From a virus, in IMG/VR virus record IMGVR_UViG_3300030385_001830, positions 1 through 52,330 of that record: a stretch of DNA of 52,330 bases; one strand, given 5' to 3'. The notes below the pieces were generated by a model. It made no database searches. It worked only from the letters and a program-made list of their open reading frames with translations, and was not told the origin of the DNA. Each line of letters opens with the position of its first letter. Position 1 is the stretch's first letter. Both the position numbers and the translations under genes were made by a program. Of this stretch, positions 1 through 8,714 are shown one piece after another.

Positions 1-1
1 T

Positions 2-805
2 GAAAACGCCACTACCGGAAGCCAGATCATCACGATCAAGCAGGGTGCAGGTGCTACCGTTAATGTAGCAAGTGGTGCCCGTGCTTTGGTATATACGGAT
101 GGAGCGGGGGCCGGAGCCGCTGTATTTACAGCCGATCCGAGCCTTGTCGTTGACCTTACTTCAGAGGTCACCGGCACCCTCCCTGTTGGTAATGGTGGTA
201 CAGGGATTACCAGCTTGGCTACGGGTGTTGCAACCTTCCTTGGGACATCTTCATCAGCCAACCTTGCCAGTGCGGTAACTGACGAAACAGGATCAGGCTC
301 GTTAGTTTTTGCGACAAGCCCAACCCTTGTTACACCTGCTCTTGGAACACCGTCTGCTTTGGTGCTAACTAACGCTTCGGGCACAGTAACTAGCCTTACA
401 CTTGTTACCCCTGCTCTTGGCACACCCGCATCTGGTACGTTGTCTGGATGCACTGTTGACGGAACAGATGCGGTTGGTTTTAAGAACATTCCACAAAACA
501 GCAAAAGTGCAGATTACACTTTGGTTCTGGCTGACGCAGGAAAACATATATTTCACCCCTCTACTGATGGGACCATTCGGACTTACACCATCCCGGCTAA
601 TAGTTCAGTAGCTTATCCGATAGGTACTGCGGTAGTTTTTGTCAACATGACTTCTCAGGTCGTATCAATAGCGATTACATCCGACACTATGTATCTCGCC
701 AAAGATGGCACAACAGGTACTAGGTCACTGGCCCACTACGGGTCTGCGACAGCCCTTAAAATGACCGCAACAACGTGGCTTATATCGGGAAGCGCCTTAA
801 CATGA
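2..805 (+). CDS. Tail fibre protein, C-terminal part (5' end outside window)
   Basis: The reading frame is open from the first bases of the window, so this is the C-terminal 267 residues of a longer protein. It has the low-complexity Thr/Gly/Ala-rich composition of phage fibre shafts and the recurring LVTPALGTP motif (twice), which is widespread in tail fibre proteins. The last ~110 residues lose the repeats and look like a compact C-terminal domain. The stop overlaps the ATG of the adhesin gene, so the two are translationally coupled. Fibre identity is by composition and motif; receptor specificity cannot be read. Confidence 0.75.
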   Translation, partial: ENATTGSQIITIKQGAGATVNVASGARALVYTDGAGAGAAVFTADPSLVVDLTSEVTGTLPVGNGGTGITSLATGVATFLGTSSSANLASAVTDETGSGSLVFATSPTLVTPALGTPSALVLTNASGTVTSLTLVTPALGTPASGTLSGCTVDGTDAVGFKNIPQNSKSADYTLVLADAGKHIFHPSTDGTIRTYTIPANSSVAYPIGTAVVFVNMTSQVVSIAITSDTMYLAKDGTTGTRSLAHYGSATALKMTATTWLISGSALT

Positions 806-1848
806 GTGGCGCTCTTATAGGAGTTTTCAGAGCCTTTCGTACTTTTGCTGTTGTCGCTGATGCACCGGGGATTGGTACTGCCGCTGCAACCAGCACCACA
901 ACTGCAAATGTAGCATTTACGGCTCCCGCAAATGATGGTGGTGCGGCCATTACTTCCTATGTAGCTACCTCTACACCCGGAAGTATCACGGGCACACTAA
1001 GCCAATCTGGATCGGGGACGGTTGCGGTCACAGGGCTTACTGCATCTACAAGCTACACGTTTACTGTTCATGCTGTAAATAGTGTAGGTAATAGTGCAGA
1101 GAGTTCAGCAAGTAATTCAACCTCCACAACAGCAACAACTAGCCAAGTGGACTTTACGACTGCGGGGACATTCTCTTGGGTAGCGGTGGCCGGAGCATTT
1201 AATGTCTCTGTCATGGCTGTAGGGGGTGGTGGGTCCAGAGGTGGTGGTGGCCTTGGCTATAAAAACAATTACACTACAGTTCCCGCTAGTTCCTATACTG
1301 TTGAAGTTGGTTCGGGCAGTGCGGGCACTGGCGGTGATTCCTATTTTGTATCCAGTGGCACTGTAGAAGGAGAAGGCGGTGACGCTAGTGCTGGTGGCGG
1401 TAACACAGGCGACGGCGGCGGTGATGGTGGGCGTGGAGTGCCTTGGAATGGTGGTGGGGCTGCTGGTTACTCTGGCAATGGCGGCGCTGGCTCGGGAAAT
1501 CCAGGTAGTGGTGGCGGTGGCGGTAGTTCTGGCTACGATGGTTATTGTGGTAGTGGTGGCGGTGGCGGTGGTGTCGGCCTTTTAGGTGAAGGTTCTAATG
1601 GGGGGGCTGGTTCAAGCTGTAGCAATGCCCCCAGCGCCAGTTGTTGTGATCCGGGTGGCGGCGGAGGTGGTTCAGGTGGTGCTGCTGGTCAGACTCTTAG
1701 GGCTGGAGCGGGGGGTAATTACGGTGGTGGGGGCGGAACTAACGCTTGGGGGTCTGGCGGAACCGGGGCGGGAGCAAAGGGCGCGGTTCGCATTCTCTGG
1801 CCCGGAAGCTCACGTTCTTATCCCTCAACAAATACGGGGAACTTATAG
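802..1848 (+). CDS. Glycine-rich tail adhesin with FN3-like domain
   Basis: 348 aa from the ATG that overlaps the fibre stop; an earlier non-ATG start at 775 would add nine residues. Residues ~20-110 form a fibronectin type III-like beta domain. Residues ~115-345 are extremely glycine rich, with long GGGG runs split by variable loops, and end in a conserved-looking strand (GAKGAVRILWPG). That layout matches phage distal adhesins whose polyglycine II-like helices display receptor-binding loops, as in S16 gp38-type adhesins. It probably binds the host receptor at the fibre tip. Composition and order are seen; binding is inferred. Confidence 0.65.
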   Translation: MSGALIGVFRAFRTFAVVADAPGIGTAAATSTTTANVAFTAPANDGGAAITSYVATSTPGSITGTLSQSGSGTVAVTGLTASTSYTFTVHAVNSVGNSAESSASNSTSTTATTSQVDFTTAGTFSWVAVAGAFNVSVMAVGGGGSRGGGGLGYKNNYTTVPASSYTVEVGSGSAGTGGDSYFVSSGTVEGEGGDASAGGGNTGDGGGDGGRGVPWNGGGAAGYSGNGGAGSGNPGSGGGGGSSGYDGYCGSGGGGGGVGLLGEGSNGGAGSSCSNAPSASCCDPGGGGGGSGGAAGQTLRAGAGGNYGGGGGTNAWGSGGTGAGAKGAVRILWPGSSRSYPSTNTGNL

Positions 1849-2450
1849 TGAGGCTTTTTATACGCATTAAAAACGAAGTTCCTTTTGAGCATCCAATTTT
1901 GGAAGAGAACTTTATTCAGGCTTTTCCAGAAGTAGATATAAATAACTTACCTCCTGAATTTGTAGAGTTCATACGAATAGAAAAGCCAGAGCCGGGAACC
2001 TATGAGACTCATGTTTCCACAACCTACGAATTGGTTGATGGGATGTGTACGGATAAGCACGTAGCTCATGAAATGTCACCTGCGGAGAAGATAGAAAAAG
2101 ACGAGCTAATCCAAGCGGAAAGAGCCTTTTATATAAAAGAGTTACTAGCGGATTGGAAGAAAAAAGATCAAGTTTCAAACTGGGACGCCTTCATATTTGA
2201 CGAAACCGATCTCATCTTCGTTCCCCCAGTCCCTAGACCTGATGACGATGAAATCTATCGTTGGTCGGGTGGGGATAACAATTGGAGAGAAGAACCTGAA
2301 TATCCAAGTGACGGCGCGACATACACATTTGATTTTACTCAATGGATTTGGGTTGAGCTGCCGGAGGGCAAGACTTGGAAAGACGTTATGACTTACCCTG
2401 AGTGGCACTTCTTCAATAAAGTCACCAATTTTCCGCCACCCCATGATTAG
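1848..2450 (+). CDS. Hypothetical protein, possible tail-fibre assembly/chaperone protein
   Basis: 200 aa from a GTG that overlaps the adhesin stop (GTG 1848, stop TAG 1846-1848) and follows a GGGGA ribosome site. The protein is acidic and Trp/Pro rich. Its C-terminal half contains a proline-rich stretch (VPPVPRPDDDE) followed by segments like those of small tail assembly chaperones encoded next to fibres. The position directly after an adhesin supports an assembly role, but no diagnostic motif is visible. The assignment is weak. Confidence 0.6.
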   Translation: MRLFIRIKNEVPFEHPILEENFIQAFPEVDINNLPPEFVEFIRIEKPEPGTYETHVSTTYELVDGMCTDKHVAHEMSPAEKIEKDELIQAERAFYIKELLADWKKKDQVSNWDAFIFDETDLIFVPPVPRPDDDEIYRWSGGDNNWREEPEYPSDGATYTFDFTQWIWVELPEGKTWKDVMTYPEWHFFNKVTNFPPPHD

Positions 2451-3231
2451 TAAATTTATAGGGTTGAGCGGAATGATAAGAGGTGGTGCTACCTTATTAT
2501 CCGCAATCCTAGATCAGAACCCCGCTATTCATGCAGAAGGTAATAGCGCAGTTTGTCAGTTGATGTGGGATATGCAGCAGTCTTGTTATGGAGCAGCCAA
2601 TGAACAGCTTAATGGGGCTTATAGACTTCACACAACGGATGATCTGGTGGCCTCTATCCCCAATGTATATTACAAAGACATATCGGCCTCTATAGTTATG
2701 GATAAGTGTAGGACATGGACGCTCCCCGACAATATGGATATGTTGAAACGATATTTTAAAAACTCCCCGAAAGTTATAGTTTTAGAAAGACCAATCATTG
2801 ATGTAATTAAGTCCTTAGTGGCACAGAAAAGGCGAAGCGGTAACAGCACTTTCGAGATGCTGGAAAATTTTACAAAAGGGATTGATAAATGGCTAATACC
2901 GCCGTTAACCGGACTTAACTGGGCTAGACAGAATAACAACGGTGAGTTCTTGTTTATTAAATATGATGATTTAGTGGACAACCCTCAAGATGTTTTAGAT
3001 TCCATTTATAGCTTTTGTGGGATAAAACCATTTAAGCATGACCTAACAAGCATAAAGAATAACCATCCCGACAATGACGAATTCTTTTATAAAAATGCAG
3101 GGTTACACGATGTTCGACCAACAATTAGTCGTCGTAAGATTGATGTTGAACTTTCGGATGATGTTATTCAGAGATGCGCCGTGTTGCAACAATTAACACT
3201 GGAAAACAGTAATTCGCATTTGCGTCCATAG
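2443..3231 (+). CDS. Sulfotransferase-family protein
   Basis: 262 aa, ATG overlapping the previous stop. The N-terminus (FIGLSGMIRGGATLLSAIL) fits the 5'-phosphosulfate-binding loop of PAPS-dependent sulfotransferases, and KVIVLERPIIDVIKSL fits the 3'-phosphate-binding motif (Arg then Ser); the length is normal for the family. The reaction would be transfer of sulfate from PAPS to a hydroxyl or amine. It lies in a four-gene accessory cluster with two oxygenases next to the adhesin, so the acceptor may be a virion protein or a host surface glycan. The substrate is unknown. Confidence 0.8.
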   Translation: MISKFIGLSGMIRGGATLLSAILDQNPAIHAEGNSAVCQLMWDMQQSCYGAANEQLNGAYRLHTTDDLVASIPNVYYKDISASIVMDKCRTWTLPDNMDMLKRYFKNSPKVIVLERPIIDVIKSLVAQKRRSGNSTFEMLENFTKGIDKWLIPPLTGLNWARQNNNGEFLFIKYDDLVDNPQDVLDSIYSFCGIKPFKHDLTSIKNNHPDNDEFFYKNAGLHDVRPTISRRKIDVELSDDVIQRCAVLQQLTLENSNSHLRP

Positions 3232-3239
3232 GCCAAGAG

Positions 3240-3782
3240 ATGAATTTTGAAGGGAATTTTAAGGTTCTACAAGAAAACGCTGAGGTGGCGGCTTTGGCAG
3301 AATTCTGTAACGGAATAACTCCCGAACAATGGGATGTATGGGACCATCGACAGAACACATTTGGCGCACACAGGGACACAAAAACATTTCCTCTTGTGTG
3401 GAGTAGTTTAGACACTATCACCTTACCTACTGTCTTAATGAATGTTGATTCTTTAGCCGCGAAATTAGTGCAGCCATTTATTGCATTCCTTGAGAATCTT
3501 TATAGCGGGATTGTGTACAAGGCGATGCTCACACTATTACCTGATGGGGGCAAAATTATTCCTCATGCAGATAGGGGGGTAGGTCTTTTAACTATCCACA
3601 GGTGTCACCTCGTAGTAACCGCAGAAACTGGAACTGACTTTATGGTGGGTGATGTAAATAAGTATTTTGCTCCCGGCACTTTGTTTGAGTTTAACAACTC
3701 CCGTGTGCATTCTGTAACAAATAATTCGGAGGCAGATAGAGTTCATTTAATAATAGATATTCTACCAATGGCACTTAGCTGA
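3240..3782 (+). CDS. Aspartyl/asparaginyl beta-hydroxylase-like Fe(II) oxygenase
   Basis: 180 aa, preceded by an AAGAG ribosome site. A double-stranded beta-helix core carries H109-x-D111 in IPHADRG, a distal histidine H157 in SRVHSV, and a downstream Arg in DRVHLIID, which is the metal and 2-oxoglutarate binding pattern of AspH-type hydroxylases. It is expected to hydroxylate a protein side chain or small molecule. It ends in TGATG overlap with the next gene. The family is well supported; the substrate is unknown. Confidence 0.75.
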   Translation: MNFEGNFKVLQENAEVAALAEFCNGITPEQWDVWDHRQNTFGAHRDTKTFPLVWSSLDTITLPTVLMNVDSLAAKLVQPFIAFLENLYSGIVYKAMLTLLPDGGKIIPHADRGVGLLTIHRCHLVVTAETGTDFMVGDVNKYFAPGTLFEFNNSRVHSVTNNSEADRVHLIIDILPMALS

Positions 3783-4015
3783 TGACTATACCTTCTAGTG
3801 TCTATCCTTGGCGCGACCGCGTTGTTAGGTCTTCCCCCTTCTCCCGCGTGTTAAGATCATCTCGCAGGGAGAGGTTAGCTACGTGTAAGGAATGCCCCCG
3901 ATATATTAAGGCGGTTAAGGTGTGTGAAGAATGTGGATGTTTTATACCAGCTAAAACTTGGTTTAAAGGGCAAAGCTGCCCCCTTGGTAAATGGAAAGAA
4001 ATTGAATTTGACTAA
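3782..4015 (+). CDS. Small zinc-ribbon protein
   Basis: 77 aa, starting in the stop of the hydroxylase gene. A basic N-terminus is followed by CKEC, CEECGC and a C-terminal SCPLGKW, a four-or-more cysteine zinc-ribbon arrangement typical of small phage proteins of the DUF6171 type. It sits between two Fe(II) oxygenases, so it may be a partner of that cluster. Its function is unknown. Confidence 0.75.
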   Translation: MTIPSSVYPWRDRVVRSSPFSRVLRSSRRERLATCKECPRYIKAVKVCEECGCFIPAKTWFKGQSCPLGKWKEIEFD

Positions 4016-4640
4016 TGAATGGTATTTTTTTACTGAGGCGCTAAACAAAGAAACTTGCAACCGAATAATAAAATTAGGAGACAAGGGCTTTGAAAAAGCT
4101 ACAATAGAAAAAAGTAATGGGGGAGCTACCGCCCAAGAAAGAATAGAGGGTAAAAAACCCGAAGAAGAATTAAATAAAAATATTAGAACAAGTGATATTG
4201 CGTGGGTAGCGGATCAATGGGTATATGACTTAATATGGCCCTACATGGTCACAGCAAACGAACAAGCGGGTTGGAAATATGACATCAAAGCCGCTGAAAC
4301 AATCCAGATAACTCGTTACAAAAAAGGCGGCTTCTACGGATTTCACAAGGACGGAAGAAGTGACAATTTATCTGCTTATAATCGGCCCGACCATTCTTTC
4401 CTACACGGAAATGTTAGAAAATTGAGCATGAGTATCCTCTTAAATGATGATTACGAAGGAGGGGATTTTGAGTTCACCACGTTAAACCCAGAAGGGAAAA
4501 GCGTAATGAAAGCATCCGATTTGTATAAGGCAGGTTCTATTATAGTGTTTCCTTCTTTTATGATGCACGGAGTTAAACCAATAACTAGAGGAGTTAGAGA
4601 CTCACTTGTTGCATGGTTTATAGGGCCACCGTTTAAATGA
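4008..4640 (+). CDS. 2-oxoglutarate/Fe(II) dioxygenase, prolyl 4-hydroxylase-like
   Basis: 210 aa from TTG 4008. The frame stays open to an ATG at 3924, but that start would lie deep inside the zinc-ribbon gene, so the short-overlap TTG is preferred. H113-x-D115 in GFHKDG, distal H187 in MMHGVKP and a following Arg give the facial triad and 2-oxoglutarate site of P4H-like dioxygenases. The LSMSILLNDDYEGGDFEF segment is typical of the family. It probably hydroxylates a protein; a nucleic-acid substrate cannot be excluded. The start is uncertain. Confidence 0.82.
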   Translation: MTNEWYFFTEALNKETCNRIIKLGDKGFEKATIEKSNGGATAQERIEGKKPEEELNKNIRTSDIAWVADQWVYDLIWPYMVTANEQAGWKYDIKAAETIQITRYKKGGFYGFHKDGRSDNLSAYNRPDHSFLHGNVRKLSMSILLNDDYEGGDFEFTTLNPEGKSVMKASDLYKAGSIIVFPSFMMHGVKPITRGVRDSLVAWFIGPPFK

Positions 4641-4867
4641 CTAATAGACAACCCTCAATGCGCTCGGATTTACAGGATGTTCTTATCACTGTTGCGCGTA
4701 TTGATGAGCGTATTGTGACGATGTTTAACCGCCAGGAATCTACAGAAGAACGTGTAAATTCTATGGATGAGAAAATTCAAAAAATGAGTCCTTCGGTTAA
4801 ATTCGGGGAGCGGGTTTTTTGGATTGTTTTAGCGGTTATAGCCACAGTAGCAGGAAGGATGTACTAA
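4637..4867 (+). CDS. Small membrane protein with coiled coil, holin-like
   Basis: 76 aa, ATGA overlap with the oxygenase. Residues ~10-55 form an amphipathic, heptad-like helix (LQDVLITVARIDERI, then EERVNSMDEKI), and residues ~58-75 form one C-terminal hydrophobic segment (VFWIVLAVIATVAG). This resembles XhlA-like or hemolysin-like phage membrane proteins. It could assist lysis or sit in the virion or host membrane. Another holin candidate is at 47913, so this may be an accessory. Confidence 0.65.
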   Translation: MTNRQPSMRSDLQDVLITVARIDERIVTMFNRQESTEERVNSMDEKIQKMSPSVKFGERVFWIVLAVIATVAGRMY

Positions 4868-6793
4868 ATGCCTTTTGCAAAATTAGAATTCCGTCCTGGA
4901 ATAGTAAGAGATACTACTTCCTATACTAATGAAGGCGGCTGGTTCGATTCTGATAAAATCCGGTTCCGTTCAAATTTACCCCAAAAAATAGGGGGGTGGG
5001 CCAAGTACTCTATTTCCAGTTTTTTAGGCAAATGCAGGTCTATTTTTTCCTTCTTATCTTTAGTTGGCACCAAGTTTTTGGGAGTAGGGACGGGCCTTAA
5101 ATTCTATATTGAGGAAGGGGGTCTTTTTTATGATGTTACCCCTATCCGTGTTATTACAGCGGCGGGCGATGTAACTTTTGCCGCCAGCAATGGCTCTTCT
5201 ACCATTACCATTACGGATCTTGTTCATGGCGCAATAGAAAATGATTTTGTGACGTTCTCCGGTGCAGCCACCCTTGGCGGCGTCATTACTGCGGATGTAC
5301 TTAATCAGGAATACGAGGTTGTAAATGTGGCGACAGCTAATTCCTATACCATACAGGCAAGAGACGCCGGAACCTCTATTCAAAGCATTACAGTAGATGG
5401 ACAGCTTGTTCCTAGTCTTGTAACAGCAAATGTTTCCGATACGGGTAATGGTGGGGGTTCGATTGTTGGAACTTATCAGATTAATACAGGATTAGCAGTA
5501 GCAGTTACCGGCACAGGTTGGGGTGCAGGAACATGGAGTGCAGGAACATGGGGAACCCCAACACCTTTAACTGTTGCTAATACCTTGCGTATTTGGTCAC
5601 AAGATAATTTTGGTGAAGACCTTATTTTTAATGCCCGAGACGGGGGTATTTATTACTGGGATACCAGTGTTGATACGCTAGGCACAGATAGAGGAATTGC
5701 CCTTTCTGATTTAGCGGGAGCTGATGCAGGTACGCCTACGTTGGCTAAACAAGTGTTAGTAAGTAATAGAGATAGACACATTATAGTGTTGGGGTGTGAT
5801 GCGGCAGCTTCTTTAGGAACCTTAGACCCTTTACTCATTCGGTTTAGTAGTCAAGAATCGGCAACTATATGGGACACTCAGGTAGAAAACTCAGCAGGTG
5901 ATTTACGGGTAGGTGCAGGAACACAAATTATTTGTGCAGTAGAAACACGCCAATATGTGTTGATTTTTACTGATGTAAGTGTTCACACTATGCAATACCT
6001 AGGCCCTCCGTTTACCTTTGGCATTGACCAGATTTCAGAGAACACCACGATTGCAGGGCCATTAGCAGCCAAAGCCGTGGATGATATGGTGTTTTGGATG
6101 GGCCTGGAAGAGTTTTACATATACACCGGACAGGTACAAAAATTGCCATGCACGGTTTTAACGTATGTTTTTAATGACTTTAATTTAGAGCAAACAGAGC
6201 AGGTTACAGCAGCGTTAAATTCTTCTTTTTCTGAGGTTTGGTGGTTTTATTGTTCGGCTGCTTCTGCTGTGCAGGACAAGTATGTAGTTTATAACTACGA
6301 GTCTCAAGTGTGGTATTACGGCACTTTATCGCGCACTGCATGGATAGATAGAGGTAAGAATACTTACCCTATTGCTGCCAGTACAGATGGATATTTATAT
6401 AACCATGAGTTTGGTTTGGATGATGGATCTACTACCCCTCCCACTGCTATAGACAGTTATATAGAAAGCAGCCAGATGGATATAGGAGATGGTGAAAAGT
6501 TTGTGTTTTTAAGCCGTTTAATACCTGATTTAACCTTTACCGATTCTACAGACTCAAGTGCCAGTGTAGATATGACCCTTAAAACCCGTAACTATCCGGG
6601 AGGGACTTATTTGCAAAGTGACTCTACCACTATTACCAAAACTGCGTCCGCACCTGTGCAGGAGTTTACTAATCAGGTAAACATTCGGTTACGGGGCAGG
6701 TCGTTTGCATTAAAGGTACAGTCTAGTGGTACGGGTATTCAATGGAGATTAGGAACGCCCCGAGTAGAAATAAGGGAGGATGGTAGAAGATGA
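4868..6793 (+). CDS. Virion structural protein (tail/stabilisation-like)
   Basis: 641 aa, GGAAGG ribosome site, ATG adjacent to the previous stop. The N-terminus (KLEFRPGIVRDTTSY then GGWFDSDKIRFR) is characteristic of a conserved large structural protein in podovirus-like aquatic phages, often labelled a stabilisation or tail protein. The rest is beta-rich, with Gly/Thr-rich inserts and no enzymatic motif. It probably forms part of the head-tail connector or tail hub. Confidence 0.65.
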   Translation: MPFAKLEFRPGIVRDTTSYTNEGGWFDSDKIRFRSNLPQKIGGWAKYSISSFLGKCRSIFSFLSLVGTKFLGVGTGLKFYIEEGGLFYDVTPIRVITAAGDVTFAASNGSSTITITDLVHGAIENDFVTFSGAATLGGVITADVLNQEYEVVNVATANSYTIQARDAGTSIQSITVDGQLVPSLVTANVSDTGNGGGSIVGTYQINTGLAVAVTGTGWGAGTWSAGTWGTPTPLTVANTLRIWSQDNFGEDLIFNARDGGIYYWDTSVDTLGTDRGIALSDLAGADAGTPTLAKQVLVSNRDRHIIVLGCDAAASLGTLDPLLIRFSSQESATIWDTQVENSAGDLRVGAGTQIICAVETRQYVLIFTDVSVHTMQYLGPPFTFGIDQISENTTIAGPLAAKAVDDMVFWMGLEEFYIYTGQVQKLPCTVLTYVFNDFNLEQTEQVTAALNSSFSEVWWFYCSAASAVQDKYVVYNYESQVWYYGTLSRTAWIDRGKNTYPIAASTDGYLYNHEFGLDDGSTTPPTAIDSYIESSQMDIGDGEKFVFLSRLIPDLTFTDSTDSSASVDMTLKTRNYPGGTYLQSDSTTITKTASAPVQEFTNQVNIRLRGRSFALKVQSSGTGIQWRLGTPRVEIREDGRR

Positions 6794-7086
6794 CGCGCCA
6801 AGTTGTTCGCCCATTTTTCCCTGTTGCGCCGCCAAAATACAATTCAAGTTACATGGCAAATGTGGTACATGCGTTTAGTGTGTTTTTGGAGCAGGTGCAG
6901 AATCCTGGAGATTTAAGAGCTACCACTTTAACCCTAACAGAGCTACCAATTAGCGATGCAGGGTTGGAAACGGGAGCTCTTTTTCAGGTTTCTGGAGTAG
7001 TACATATAGCATTAGTTAATATAGCTTACCCCGCAGGGATAAGTGCTACGAGTGCGGTAGGTAGTGTTACAGTAGTTACAACTTAG
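6790..7086 (+). CDS. Small structural protein, unknown
   Basis: 98 aa, ATGA overlap with the upstream structural gene. A short N-terminal Pro/Tyr-rich section is followed by Thr/Ala/Val-rich beta sequence, as in small virion accessory proteins. No motif is recognised; the structural role is inferred from coupling to its neighbours. Confidence 0.6.
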   Translation: MTRQVVRPFFPVAPPKYNSSYMANVVHAFSVFLEQVQNPGDLRATTLTLTELPISDAGLETGALFQVSGVVHIALVNIAYPAGISATSAVGSVTVVTT

Positions 7087-7110
7087 TTGTCAGGCTTTTA
7101 GGGGGCAGGT

Positions 7111-7197
7111 ATGATGCAAACAGCGTTTTACAGGAAAATCGCTACTCCTGCATCTAAAAATATACACTTAAACGGTGCTAAAAAATGCAGGGTATAG
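7111..7197 (+). CDS. Possible 28-aa leader ORF or missing N-terminus of the next gene
   Basis: A 28-codon ORF starts behind a GGGGCAG ribosome site and stops within the start of the next gene. It contains a run of six A (7180-7185) exactly where the 509-aa reading frame begins, and that frame has no ribosome site of its own. A one-base change in the run would fuse this peptide to the N-terminus of the 509-aa protein. It may be a leader peptide, a frameshift site or an assembly error. Confidence 0.3.
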   Translation: MMQTAFYRKIATPASKNIHLNGAKKCRV

Positions 7198-8714
7198 CCA
7201 CACTTAACTACAATCTCCTCTCTGGTATTCAAGCTACGTCGGCCATGCACAATGCTGCCAAGATTTTGGCGGAGATGGGCCGCGAGGAAGATATGTACGT
7301 TGTCCATGCCGCAGAGGGAGAAACAGTTCTCCCAATGGAGGTGATGGAAGCTAACCCCAAGATGGCTGAAATGATTTATACCCAGTTAAGAGAGATGGGG
7401 CTAGATCCACAACGGTACATTGTAGGTAATGAATTAAACAGTATTAACCCCGAAACAGGAATGCCTGAGTTTTTCCTCAGTGGGTTGTGGAAGGGTATTA
7501 AGAAAATTGCAAAAGTGGTATTGCCTATTTTAGCTACTGTGTGGCTAACCAGTATGGGTATTCCCCTGCCGGTATCAAGTGCCATTGTTAGTGGTACGAG
7601 TACTGCTATACAGGGAGGTAGTACAGGGGATGTATTGAAGTCGGCGGCAACAGGCTATGCGTTAGCGGCTGTTACTCAGGCTGGTATTAAAGGAATGCAA
7701 GCTCCTGCGGGACAAAGAGTTAGTACGGGTTTGGAGTCGTTGGGACAGAGTGTTACGCAACCCTTTACACCACAGCCCATGTTTACAGGAACATCTGGGG
7801 CGCAAGCGGGAGCTCCAGCTGGTGGTACATTGGGTGGAACTTCTGGTACGCAATTTACTAACCAACAACTTATAGACTTTGCCAATAGCCCCCTCTCTTC
7901 CGCATCAAATTTACCTCCCCCTGTTTTAGGAAACACACTATCAGGAGCCACAGGTACAGGAGGTTACACCACAGCTGACCTTTCTAGCTTACAACAAGCT
8001 GCTGTAACGGGAGGAATGAAAATTACTCCTACAGGAGTACAAAGTCCAGCGGCAGCGGGTACCGCTGCGGGTGGTGCGGGTGGTGATGGTTTATGGCAGA
8101 AGACTAAAGATTTTTACGGAGAACATATCAGCCCAAGCCGTCCAGGACTACCTGCAGATGCTGGTATGCTACAAAAATACGGCCCTCTAGCCGCTACGGT
8201 TACAGGCGGGGCAGCAGCCCTAGGTGCTTTTGATGAACAACCATTCTTGGGAGAAGAGGATATAGAATCCTATGCCACAACAGGTGAGGATTTGCTCTAT
8301 TCCCAGCCTGACCGCTACATGTATAATTTTGCAGATTTTGTAGGCCGTAACCCGTTTTATCAAAGAGGCCCACCATCACAAACGGGTACTCCTACTCCTA
8401 CTTCTTCTACACCTAACCTGTTAGCCAGTGGCCCTGCACAAATGGGGCTTGGAGCTCCTCCTAATATATTGGCTGGTACGCCTTATGCTCAGTCTGCTTC
8501 GCGGAAAGCACTCAATGCTTATATTGCAGGAGCGCGTGAAGGCGGGGCTATTAATGGAGCGGGGTCAGGACAAAGTGATTCTATTCCCGCTATGTTAAGT
8601 GATGGTGAATTTGTAATGACAGCCAAGGCAGTAAGAAACGCAGGAAATGGAGATAGAAGACAGGGAGCTAAGAAAATGTACAGAATGATGCACCGCTTGG
8701 AGGGGAGAGGATAA
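7185..8714 (+). CDS. Virion structural protein, conserved in podovirus-like phages
   Basis: 509 aa. It contains the conserved segment INPETGMPEFF (~residues 84-94), common in large tail or injection proteins of aquatic phages. A hydrophobic stretch follows at ~105-125 (VVLPILATVWLTSM), then long Gly/Thr/Ala-rich sequence. The C-terminus (GQSDSIPAMLSDGEFVMTA) matches the tail-protein motif DGEFVM. No ribosome site precedes ATG 7185, so the start may be wrong (see 7111). Its stop overlaps the next ATG. Confidence 0.6.
   Translation: MQGIATLNYNLLSGIQATSAMHNAAKILAEMGREEDMYVVHAAEGETVLPMEVMEANPKMAEMIYTQLREMGLDPQRYIVGNELNSINPETGMPEFFLSGLWKGIKKIAKVVLPILATVWLTSMGIPLPVSSAIVSGTSTAIQGGSTGDVLKSAATGYALAAVTQAGIKGMQAPAGQRVSTGLESLGQSVTQPFTPQPMFTGTSGAQAGAPAGGTLGGTSGTQFTNQQLIDFANSPLSSASNLPPPVLGNTLSGATGTGGYTTADLSSLQQAAVTGGMKITPTGVQSPAAAGTAAGGAGGDGLWQKTKDFYGEHISPSRPGLPADAGMLQKYGPLAATVTGGAAALGAFDEQPFLGEEDIESYATTGEDLLYSQPDRYMYNFADFVGRNPFYQRGPPSQTGTPTPTSSTPNLLASGPAQMGLGAPPNILAGTPYAQSASRKALNAYIAGAREGGAINGAGSGQSDSIPAMLSDGEFVMTAKAVRNAGNGDRRQGAKKMYRMMHRLEGRG

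Noticed and set aside
1746-1847. Extended start of the 200-aa gene
   Set aside because: It would overlap the adhesin gene; GTG 1848 has a ribosome site and gives a normal overlap.
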